Source: Bimastos eiseni
Taxonomy: Eukaryota; Annelida; Clitellata; Crassiclitellata; Lumbricidae
Direction of reading: 5' to 3'
Length of the DNA: 64,000 nt
Assembly (NCBI GenBank): GCA_959347315.1
Contig: OY365814.1
Coordinates: 29,153,402-29,217,401, forward strand
Shown: positions 32,498-40,800 of the stretch, in pieces
Numbering within the stretch: the stretch's first letter is position 1
How the letters are laid out: every line of letters begins with the position of its first letter
Program-made: the position numbers and the translations under genes
Notes under the pieces: generated by a model
Told to the model about the DNA's origin: nothing
Databases searched by the model: none
What the model saw: only the letters and a program-made list of their open reading frames with translations

Positions 32498-33538
32498 TCA
32501 ATTTTGTTCGTCATTCACATAACATAATGAGTCTCCTTCATTCACGACGACTGTTCCAAGATCTCTAAAATTTTTAATATCGAGTAAAATGTGTTCCGCG
32601 AATCCAGTAACGGTATCGCTTAGTAGGCGACATCCCGCTTCTATAAATTCTGGATGTAGAGAAACTTTACACGATCCTTTCGTCATTCGGACACCTAAGC
32701 CTAACGGTAATACAACAGTTTCTTGTGAATGAATAGTTATCTCTTCTTGAGCAAAACACTCTCATCTTCAACCTCCCATTTGTCTTTGCGGTCTATATTT
32801 AACATCCCACATGCCTTCACACGCCTGCCACCTAACGGATCTCGGTTGAGTTCTTAGTTCTGGGACAAATTTGGGTTTTGTCCACCCCATTTTATGAATT
32901 GGAAATCGAGGCATTTTATATATATACAATATTTTTGATAGTAACAATCCGAGAAGCGGAATGTTTTTAAATGGCGAATCTGGCCCTAAGATAAGTCCTT
33001 CCCCATTTATAAACCCATTACCTCTTTTCAGATACAGACCTTCTCCTAAACCGTTTAATCCAGATCCTTGGTATGGCTTCAAGTAAAGGCCCTGCCCCTG
33101 TTGCACTATCTTGTAGTTTTTACCACTAGTATTGAGATATATAGCCCCACCCGTTCCGGTGACTTTATCAATTACTTTAGAACCAGCCGCTGCACCTATT
33201 CCAGTTAATGCACCCGTTGCTAAGCTCGGTAATACGCTAGATAGTAGGAATTTGCCAGCAGTTGCAAGAAAAGGTAAAATTGCGCCGATAAAGCCGCCTT
33301 CGACTTTAGCGTTATGTATTAATTGAGTTTTACTCATCTTTATAGTCACGCCTTTCCCATCCTGATACGCTTTAGCTCGTTTATTGAGTTGTGCTTGGGT
33401 AACAGCTAACACGTGCTCTCCGTTTGAATCGGTGTGATTTAGTTTGATGCTTACACCTGTTCCCGCTTGTAGCGATCTTTTAATTTTATATTTTTGTCCT
33501 TCTGAAATATTGACTTTGACGTTCGTGTATCGACTCAT
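32498..33538 (-). pseudogene. pVI/pX-like membrane-active protein plus a C-terminal tail domain, interrupted by two in-frame stops
   Basis: Residues 1-200 (from ATG at 33538) start MSRYTNVKVNISEGQKYKIK and contain a GTGVSI/GKGVTI pair. A hydrophobic Gly/Ala segment lies at about 80-125, followed by GEGLYLKRGNG repeats and SPFKNIPLLGLLL. This is the pattern of the adenovirus pX/pVI-like virion protein of Polinton/adintovirus relatives. From residue 208 a different module begins (MPRFPIHKMGWTKPKF), possibly once a separate gene. TGA codons at 32768-32770 and 32762-32764 end the frame. The same frame then stays open to 32498 with ETVVLPLGLGVRM and VVVNEGDSLCYV, a beta-rich stretch faintly like dUTPase. 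I infer a decayed single reading frame or two overlapping genes. Function of the tail is uncertain. Confidence 0.65.
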
Positions 33539-33560
33539 TTTATATCGAACTTAATAAATT

Positions 33561-34353
33561 TTAAGCTTCTCTTATATGAAACCGTATCGATAATTCCTCG
33601 CCTTGTAGATTAATTAGCTTACCATTCTGATCTGTAAGAGTCGTTTCCATTGTCGAAATCTTGGATAGGGTGATTGGAAGATAGATCAAATTTCTCGGCG
33701 TTTCAATAATCTTGTAACCGGGCCCTACATTTGGGAAGAAGGAATATATCATGTTATCTGTTTTTCCGTTGCTATAGGATGCTCCGATGATATCGCTCGT
33801 TACCCTCAGATTAGTAACACTCACTATGTCTACTATATTCTCTGATTCTTGGTTCCCTGCTGAATAACGCCGCCTGTCGAAACCGAGGACTTTCCCGATA
33901 GAGTTCAACGCCCAAAAATCAATTCATGTAATAATCCGCTATATGCAAAACTGTCTTCAACGTATTGCTGTTTGCTTCTATCTTAATATTGTATTCTTCG
34001 TTAACCATATCATAATGCTCGTTTTCTTTCATGATTCTCTGCACGTATTCGTTAATGTCTGTAATTTCATAGCAGCCTTCAGGGATGGTTTTAGTAACCC
34101 ATATACCTCCATCATTCGGCGAATACGAAAAGTTGTTGTTAGTCGTGTCGATGTTTGGGAATGAAAAATATGTTTCCAGATTGACAAGAGCCATCTCGTA
34201 CATTTTATCTTTATCGAACTGTATCAGCGGATTGAACCGCGTCCTTATTCGCGAAGTCTTGTCACTTAATAATATGTAAAACGACGACTTTGGCTCCGTG
34301 TAACGAGCAATTCTTTCGGTATTGTCTGCAATCTTTTTTAGAGTCGATTCCAT
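33561..34353 (-). pseudogene. Jelly-roll-like capsid (penton-type) protein, one frameshift
   Basis: The first part (33919-34353, 144 aa) contains YEMALVNLETYFSFPNI, then IPEGCYEITDINEYVQRIM. The second part (33561-33908, another frame) contains SFFPNVGPGYKIIETPRN and ends in LTDQNGKLINLQGEELSIRF. That ending is the typical last beta-strand pair of viral jelly-roll capsid proteins. Both parts belong to one gene, and the frame changes near 33915-33930 in a T-rich stretch. The total of about 260 residues fits a single-jelly-roll (penton/minor capsid) protein. It is too short for a Polinton double-jelly-roll major capsid protein. The gene sits between the ATPase and the pVI-like gene, as expected for a morphogenesis module. 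The family assignment is from pattern only. Confidence 0.65.
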
Positions 34354-34406
34354 TTTTTAAATTAGTAAAGATTTATTTATAATGGAATTTAGAATTCATC
34401 GAAACC
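34354..34406 (-). promoter_or_regulatory. AT-rich spacer with inverted ATTCCATT/AATGGAAT before the capsid gene
   Basis: On the minus strand AAATTCCATTATAAATA faces TTTAAAAAATGGAATC. This resembles the junction at 32464-32497 and may be a recurring promoter design of the element. Confidence 0.4.
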
Positions 34407-35152
34407 TCATCTATACTTTCCGTTATTCTTATTACTTGTCTGGTCTATTACTACAAATCCGTGAGGTTGCTTCCATTCTGTTTTGCATAGTTTTCTAAAC
34501 TCCTCCTTAGGCATGTCCGTACTCTCGTGGTCGTTGTAGATGTGATCAATATTTTCAGGTCTTGGGGAAACAAACATATAAAGTTTGCATTCTCTCTAAT
34601 TGTCTGTCTCGGTAGTTTGAAATAATTATGTGCAAGATAGAAACTGCCAGCGTTGCTGTGTCTTCCTCGGAGGTAATAAGTCTCGCATCTATTCTGCTTT
34701 TCTAACTGTAAGTCATCGAAAATCATCAGGTTCTTCTTGTCACGGTTCAAGTCTCTCGGGTCTGGCACATCCTCTGCTGATTCAAAGAACTGGGAAGAAA
34801 TATCACATTTTTCATCCAATTATTTAGCCATTTCCTCAACTACAAATGCTGGTGAAAGATTTTGTCTTATGATCTCGTCTTGGCAATCGAATAATCCGAT
34901 GATAAATTCTTTAGGTATTTTTTCTTCAAATGCTTTTTTTAGTATTTTATACTCTGGTTGAAAGAGAGACCGACCGAATACTTGCAGATTGTCGTAATCT
35001 AACCATCCGGGTCTTAGAAGTAGGTTCGACAGTAAAGTAGTCTTGCCGCATCCAGACTTTCCTACGATTAACCCTCTTGTACTTCTAGGTAAAAGAAGGT
35101 TATCGAATCTCTTGGATAATATGTCGTTCCACGAAAAATCTTTGACTTCCAT
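34407..35152 (-). pseudogene. FtsK/HerA-type (A32-like) DNA-packaging ATPase, one nonsense codon and one frameshift
   Basis: ATG at 35152 starts MEVKDFSWNDI. Walker A is GKSGCGKTT at residues 31-39, followed by LLSNLLLRPGWLDYDNLQVF. An in-frame TAA at 34820-34822 interrupts the gene. Beyond it the same frame continues with Walker B (NLMIFDDLQLEKQ), YLRGRHSN and YFKLPRQTIRENANFICLFP. Near 34551-34556, at an A-run, the frame shifts. The shifted frame runs to TGA at 34407 with a conserved KPHGFVVID-like end (QPHGFVVID). A32-like ATPases pump the genome into the capsid. Presence beside capsid genes supports a virion-forming ancestor. The region between stop and Walker B retains the family pattern, so the decay is recent. 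Confidence 0.85.
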
Positions 35153-35184
35153 TTTAAATATATCTCATTGTATTTAAAAAAAGG
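35153..35184. promoter_or_regulatory. 32-bp divergent promoter between the two gene sets
   Basis: The ATPase ATG (minus, 35152) and the zinc-ribbon ATG (plus, 35185) are separated by 32 bp, nearly all A/T (TTTAAATATATC and GTATTTAAAAAA). Both transcription units must start from, or read through, this segment. Confidence 0.6.
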
Positions 35185-36603
35185 ATGTATTGTGTAAAGT
35201 GTAAAACTCATACTGAAACTAAAAATGTACAGACTGTTATAACGAAGAATGGAAGGTCAATGCTTAGAGGCACGTGTGATGTTTTGTGGAAAAACAAAGA
35301 CTCAATTCGTGAAAGCAGTAGAAGGTGGTGATCTAGTTGGGTCTCTAAATTCAGTAACTAGCGGTATTAAGTTACCATGGGCTAAATTTCCAGGTGAGAT
35401 GCACTTGCCGGGACATCAGTTTACAGGACCAGGAACTAGACTGGATTTGAGATTGAATCCAGATGGAACTCCAAAAGATTGGTCTAAACCCGTTGATAGA
35501 GTCGATAACACTGCATATTATCATGATTTAGCTTACAATCAGCACTCTGATACGGCTTCTAGGAATGTAGCCGACAGAGCAATGATTAAGGATTTGAATA
35601 ATATACCTAATCCTAGCTTGCGGGTGAGAATAGAAAGAGCTATAGTCAAACCTATATTATCTACTAAAACTAGTCTCGGGTTAGGTTTAAAAAGCCTAAA
35701 ATTACAATGGACTGATGAACTAGCTGAGGAGTTGCATAAGCCTGTAGTAAGACGTTTTCGAAAAAGGAAGGTGTACGTTGGTAGTATAGATGAAATATGG
35801 GCTGCTGATTTAGTCGATATGTAGGCTTTAGCTAAAGATAACGATGGTTTTAAATACTTATTGACCGTGATAGATGTGTTTTCCAAGGATGGGTGGATCG
35901 TACCATTAAATGATAAGAGTGGAAAATCTACGGCTAGTGGTTTCATTAAAATATTAGAGAGCGGGAGAAGACCAGATAAGGTTTGGGTTGATAAGGGTAA
36001 AGAATTTTATAATAAAGACGTTAAGAAATTAGTCGAGTTGTATTCTATGAAGAATGAAGAAAAGTCGTGCGTTGTTGAGCGTTGGAATAGAACGATGAGA
36101 GAGAAAATGTTTAAGTATTTTACAGCTAATTCAACTAGAAGATATACCGATGCGTTGGATGAAATGGTTAGTAATTATAATGAAACTAGGCAATCTTCTA
36201 TTAAAATGACGCCCTCTAAAGCTAGTCTGAAAATGAATGACAAGGCTGTGTGGATGAACTTGAATGGAAGTGAAATTTCAGAACCCATTAAGCCTAAGTT
36301 AGAATAACGAAGAAGAAAAACATATTTGAAAAAGGATATACGCCTAGATGGACTGAGGAAATGTTCACAATTGCGCAAGTTCAGTATACGGATTCACCAA
36401 CTTATAAGATTGATTGTAATGATTGTAATGGTGAGGAAATACAAGGCTCATTTTATGAACAGGAGCTACAAAAAAGTACTCAAGAAATATTTAGAATTGA
36501 AAAGGTAATCAGAAAACGAGGGAAGAAATCTTTAGTGAAATGGCTTGGTTATCCTGAGTCCTTTAGTTCTTGGATTGATACTGAAGACTTGGTAATCACG
36601 TGA
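35185..36603 (+). pseudogene. Zinc ribbon - phospholipase A2 - integrase - chromodomain fusion, broken at three or more points
   Basis: ATG at 35185 starts MYCVKCKT, the first CxxC of a zinc ribbon; the frame shifts at the T-run 35281-35286. From 35249 a 191-codon frame carries GEMHLPGHQFTGPGTRLDL (Ca-binding loop) and YYHDLAYNQH (catalytic His-Asp), the signature of viral/parvoviral-type PLA2. It passes without interruption into the integrase start ELHKPVVRRFRKRKVYV...WAADLVDM. TAG at 35822-35824 replaces the usual next codon. The core continues with YLLTVIDVFSKDGW, VWVDKGKEFYNKDV and VVERWNRTM, giving the D, D and E of the DDE triad. A frameshift near 36290-36305 separates the C-terminal part (36361-36603), a chromodomain with EKVIRKRGKKSLVKWLGYP. 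The spacing between second D and E is 28 residues, not 35. PLA2 would open endosomal membranes and the integrase would insert the element DNA. Having both in one frame is the notable point. Confidence 0.88.
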
Positions 36604-36628
36604 TGACTCATCATCGAAGCTGCTGACT

Positions 36629-36912
36629 CGTTGAAAACTTTGGAAATTCCCTTGGCTTTTGACTTATAGGGAGTATAGGTGGAGTTTTTGACCATGTCTA
36701 TAGGTTTGTACACGCCAGGTCGAAACTATTGGAAAGTTCCTGGCGTTTTTCCTGTTTATTGGTTGATGTTGGTTATGACCTATGGTTAGGTTGATGTTGT
36801 TATTGGTGGTTTTTAACCTAGCTATAGGATAAAAAAGTATTTAACCTATCAGGAGGTTGGTTTTAACCTAGGATTAGGTGGTTTGGCCCCGCTTGCTACA
36901 TCTTATACTACT
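36629..36912 (-). repeat. Right terminal inverted repeat, 284 bp
   Basis: Reverse complement of the left TIR with a single 140-bp unit. It ends GCTACATCTTATACTACT at 36912. Only about 25 bp separate it from the end of the chromodomain frame. Confidence 0.9.
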
Positions 36913-36918
36913 GATTAA
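36913..36918 (+). other. 6-bp target-site duplication, right (GATTAA)
   Basis: Identical to 29712-29717. Confidence 0.9.
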
Positions 36919-36959
36919 TGGTAAGTTGTGATCAGGTAATCGGAGACAAGTTCTTTCAA

Positions 36960-37045
36960 AACCTCTAACTTGTAATCGTTATTCCCAAACTCCAAAAGCG
37001 CCAGTTGAAGACCAAGCGCAGAGCACCAGCTTATTCACGAGCAAC
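36960..37045 (+). repeat. Dispersed repeat with CACCAGCTTATTCACGAGC, copy 2
   Basis: The 19-mer is at 37024-37042, about 110 bp from the right end of the Polinton-like element. It is similar to 28650-28775 over about 90 bp. Confidence 0.75.
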
Positions 37046-37536
37046 TTTATGCATTCTAATGCTACCGTGAGTCCTTCTAATTGGAATATGACCAAACAAT
37101 CCCCATAATCCTTAGCAAGCTTTTAATCGGGTACCCACCCTCATTCCTTCGTTGCTTGCTGCACTATCTTATTTCCTCAGGGCCGTCACGTTAAGAGCTC
37201 TTCTAAATTCTGAATAGCTAGTTCTGTAAGAGCCGCTATATCAATCATCAGATATGATACGATATGTATATGCTCATATATTTATTTATGTATATGTGCA
37301 TGTATCTATGTAGTAGGGTGCTGTGTATAGCGTCTCTTTGTACCGCACAAAGCAATGTCACGTGACCCCTCTCCCCGTTCCTCTTTACTCGACACCAGGT
37401 GGCGAACGATTCGTCCAAATAGCTTTCACTTCGGTAATCAAATTCTGCGTCGGTTTTAGGCGCTGAGGGAAAGCTGCGACGCGTTCCACTCTGAACCGAT
37501 ATAGGGACAATTACTGCGCAGCTCTTCATCCTAATA

Positions 37537-37568
37537 ATGGAACCAGTCACGCGAATATCGACACAGCG
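37537..37568 (+). CDS. Possible short 5' coding exon, unassigned
   Basis: ATG at 37537 opens 32 nt that end at a very strong donor, CAGCG|GTAAGTATC, in a GC-richer patch (37370-37570). No downstream acceptor can be matched. The glycosyltransferase exon at 60538 is on the same strand but 23 kb away. It could equally be chance. Confidence 0.15.
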
Positions 37569-37643
37569 GTAAGTATCTTTATTTTGTGAAAGAGGTTTGA
37601 ATTGAAGGGCAGCATGCGAATAATAATAATAATAAGTTTTGCT

Positions 37644-37905
37644 TAATTTCAAACTGACAAACCGCAGTATGATTACAATAATAGTACGAGCGAATGATGA
37701 CGAGTTATTAGAGAAGTCGAATTTAGCCGTCGGCAGCCACGCAGGGCGCCCATTACGCTATAAATCTCATTTTTAACAAACGCCGCCGTTTTAATTTCAA
37801 ACTGGCAAGCCGCAGTATGATTGCAAGAACAATATTTATAAGACCCGTCAACTGTTGACCCCACGTGTGTGCGTGGACCCACCACTGGTGACAATTCCAG
37901 TTCAC
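37644..37905 (+). repeat. Repeated motif TTTCAAACTGGCAAACCGCA and a partner motif
   Basis: The motif, extended by GTATGATTACAA, occurs at 37644-37680, 37792-37830 and 49687-49725 with few changes. GTGGACCCACCACTGGTGAC at about 37875 matches 15645. These look like pieces of one ancient dispersed element. Confidence 0.6.
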
Positions 37906-38017
37906 TGTGCACTTTTCTAATAACTGACTAATAGCCGAATACTTAATGATGTCAAACATCATCCTGACTAGGCCTATATAGCGCAGAATCATCTTGCTCT
38001 TCGAACGACTCTATACA

Positions 38018-38167
38018 CAGAGGCGTCCAGATAGGGGGAGTCCGGAGGCAAATGTCTCCAATTTCACGTAGGTGTGATATTTTTTAGTCTCAGAGGGAAT
38101 ATTTTGCCTCCCATACCTTTGGGTCTAGAGGTTTGCCTCCATCACTCAAGGGGGATTGACGCCTCTG
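38018..38167. mobile_element. hAT-like MITE, 150 bp, TIR CAGAGGCGTC
   Basis: CAGAGGCGTC at the left pairs with GACGCCTCTG at the right. The flanks TCTATACA and GCTATACA match at seven of eight positions, fitting an 8-bp target duplication. No coding. Related to 62582-62709. Confidence 0.75.
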
Positions 38168-38649
38168 GCTATACAAATATTCCATTACAATTACCGTTGA
38201 TGCAACGACATACATACATACATACAAGTGTCGGCATGTTCCAACAGCTTCAATCAACCCATGGAATGATATTGGCATCAGAATCAGACGTTCCCAGCAG
38301 CAGCAACAACAGCAACATCCTCATCCGGAATACAATTGATCAAACTGACCGCGAACAATGCAACTGACGGACGCCAGCGATAACAGCCGGACCGACGAGA
38401 AATGGTCATCGTTAAGTAATGACCACTGATCACAGTATAGCAGTTCCTCAGCCGTTCACCGACCAAGCGCTATATGAATTCTCTTCCTACCCCATCCACC
38501 CCAAAGAATTAGGCGCCCATTGCCTGAGAAAGATTTCCTCGAATCATAAAATTGAAAACGGAGAGCGAGAGTTTTATGAGAGAAATAAAAACAGCGGTCG
38601 ACATGGATGGCAGCCTCTCGCGAAATTAGCTCCAAGGAAACACGCTGCA

Positions 38650-38745
38650 AAATCATGAACTCCAAAATTTGAAAGAGCCACTCGAAAGTCGTGGACAAGA
38701 CACCAGCTTATTCACGAGCGCTGCGTTGAATCAGAGAGGTTGTCC
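38650..38745 (+). repeat. Dispersed repeat with CACCAGCTTATTCACGAGC, copy 3
   Basis: The 19-mer is at 38701-38719, preceded by GTGGACAAGA and followed by GCTGCGTTGAATCAGAG, as in copy 1 (GCTGCTTCGAATGA). Confidence 0.75.
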
Positions 38746-39263
38746 AAAGGACAATCAGATGGGGAATAGAGTTTCCGGCTTTCAGAGGGTCCAGGCTGCG
38801 AGAGGAGAGTGAGCAACATCGTGTGTCGTTCAGGTCATGGCCCTCTGAAGGGTCAGGTTCAAGTAGAGATGGATTGAAAGGCGAAGAATTGGAGTAATCA
38901 GAAGATGAATTCTTGAACTTTAGTTTTGAGTTTATTTATCGGGTGATTACGAATAGCTCTGTAATCGTCAATAAGTACACGTATAATGCTCTGGTGCAGC
39001 CTAACCGTAATTTTGCACTGATATAACGCCTCTGTAAATGCTCTACTTGAAGCGCTCCAATGAGGATGCTAAGAGACGATTTCTTTTGCCGATAGCGAGC
39101 ACAATATAATCTTCAGAAATGGAGATCAATGGATTTTGAATGTCTGTTTGTATTACCGACATCATAATATTTAAATTGAAATCATAATATCTGAATTGAC
39201 ACCATACCATCCAAGTTGACATCATAACGTTTAAATTAACATCATACCAACATCATCACATTG
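38746..39263. other. No gene recognised
   Basis: AT-rich DNA. ATATAACGCCTCTG tail motif at 39020 and a short array of about 20-bp AAATTGACATCATAA-like units at 39165-39250. Confidence 0.5.
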
Positions 39264-39475
39264 TGTGACACTGTGGCCGACTGGTTAGAGCGGTCGGCCC
39301 GTAACTCTCAGCGTGCGCTGAGTGCTTGCGTTCGACCTGCGTCCGAGGCGGCAGTCACGTGTGTAGGGACCTTGAGCAAGTCCTTCGCGCACAATTGCTC
39401 TGCAGTACAACTGCAACTGCGCCGTTGAGGCGTGTGCATTTCTGAGCAAAAAATTTTGGAAGAAGGGCGATATCA
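39264..39475 (+). mobile_element. tRNA-derived SINE, second copy
   Basis: Head GTGGCCGACTGGTTAGAGCG, weak B box GTTCGACC, body GGGACCTTGAGCAAGTCC, then GAAGAAGGGCGATAT. It lacks the upstream flank shared by the 17-kb and 52-kb copies, so the SINE 5' end is near 39264. Confidence 0.85.
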
Positions 39476-39808
39476 AATTTCTGAGTAAATAAAAATGCTC
39501 TCTAAACTAATATAACATTAGACTGCCATCACAGTATTTAATTGGACAAAGTAGTGTTTCGATTGATATCTCAACTTTCAAATTTGGCATAGTATTCAGA
39601 CAAGCATTCAAATTAATATCAATACACAAGGGTCCAATTTGCTTACGAACTAGTTCTTATTTATAAACACGACCAGAATATGTACCTGCTTTGAAACGTT
39701 AAGAGTTTGGGTTCGATCCTTAACTGAGAAGATTGCAGCACACAGCGAGAAAACGAGCAAATCACGTGCGCACAGCGTTGGTTAGTTGCAGTTCAACGAC
39801 GCTGTGTA

Positions 39809-40024
39809 ATGACAAAGATCATTGGCGTCACCCTCCTCCTTTACCTATGCTTGAGACTGGCACTGTCCGAGTGCGAACATTGGCGGAGTTTGCGTACAGC
39901 GTCAAGCAGAATGATCGAGTTATCATCGATTTGTCAAATAGCTGCGATAGATAAATACGAAGCAATGAGAACATCGATAATTGTGGACTTCCTACCTTCT
40001 AGAGAAACGTTTCCGGTTGATTAA
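39809..40024 (+). CDS. Short open frame with a signal-peptide-like N-terminus, uncertain
   Basis: 71 codons. The start MTKIIGVTLLLYLCLRLALS reads like a signal peptide with a cleavage site near ALS-EC. The remainder has two Cys and no recognisable family. No splice site or second copy supports it. Confidence 0.2.
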   Translation: MTKIIGVTLLLYLCLRLALSECEHWRSLRTASSRMIELSSICQIAAIDKYEAMRTSIIVDFLPSRETFPVD

Positions 40025-40414
40025 ATATCAACTGATGATGGACCGTCCTTCTTCGCGTGTTTTTCTTCTTCTTTCTCCGCAGTCGAAAGTCTTCCGGTCA
40101 CGTGTCTCAGCTTCAAAAGACGAGAGTTGCCTCTAAGCGGAAACCAGTTCCGAGCTGAACTCGTAAACCTGTTCATCGCATCGTCAACAACCGATATCGC
40201 CCACTCGTTGATCGAGTTTCCACTCTGCCCAACAACCCCAACCCCGTCCGAGTAACGCCCAGCGCTTCGCAGTCTTCCACCCGCGAGAACTCCCACGAGA
40301 TTCTAGCACTGCGCAGCTTTTTGTGCCTCATAGAAGGGCTGCCCAAAGGACAGGCCAAACAAATAGGATCCGAGCGAACAGCGAATCTCAATGGTTAATT
40401 ATAGGAAGGCGAGA

Positions 40415-40423
40415 GAGAGAGAC

Positions 40424-40456
<33 letters not shown>

Positions 40457-40743
40457 GAGGAACGTCTTCTGGAAGATTGTAACGAACGAGGCATTGATTC
40501 CTCCTCCTTCTCATCCCGCTCAACATCGACTGCCACAAGGCGCCAAAAGACCCGCTTCGCCTCGCAATCAGTCTGTAACTCACGATCGTACATAAATCAT
40601 TGCAGCGTCCGTCCATCCATTCATCCATCCATCCATCTATCCATCCATTCATCCATCTATTCTCACATTCCGCTCATCGTCTGTCTGTGTGGTACGTGGC
40701 GTGCTCGCATCATAGTCCAGTCTCACAATTCATGCAGTCTCTC

Positions 40744-40792
<49 letters not shown>

Positions 40793-40800
40793 TTTCTGCC
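40415..40800. repeat. (GACA)n, (CATC)n and (CTG)n microsatellites
   Basis: (GACA) at 40420-40455, CCATCCAT at 40605-40670, and about 16 CTG units at 40745-40791. The unique DNA between (40470-40600) shows no recognised motif. Confidence 0.9.

Larger units (their letters stand above)
29718..36912. mobile_element. Polinton/adintovirus-like element, 7195 bp, complete ends, genes decaying
   Basis: The ends are 5'-AG...CT-3' with terminal inverted repeats of about 284 bp, flanked by GATTAA duplications. Six minus-strand genes and one plus-strand gene diverge from 35153-35184. The gene set is packaging ATPase, jelly-roll-like capsid protein, pVI-like protein, coiled-coil membrane protein, DUF8207-like protein, Gly/Ala-rich protein and a PLA2-integrase-chromodomain fusion. 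These are the virion and integration modules known from Polintons and adintoviruses. No PolB, adenain-type protease or full double-jelly-roll capsid gene is seen. The element is about half the usual Polinton length of 15-20 kb. The target duplications are identical, which suggests recent insertion. The broken reading frames argue that this copy is inactive, unless some indels are sequencing errors. Confidence 0.92.

Noticed and set aside
34820..35152. Short ATPase-like ORF as an independent 110-residue protein
   Set aside because: The same frame continues past one TAA with Walker B and conserved C-terminal motifs, so it is one interrupted gene.
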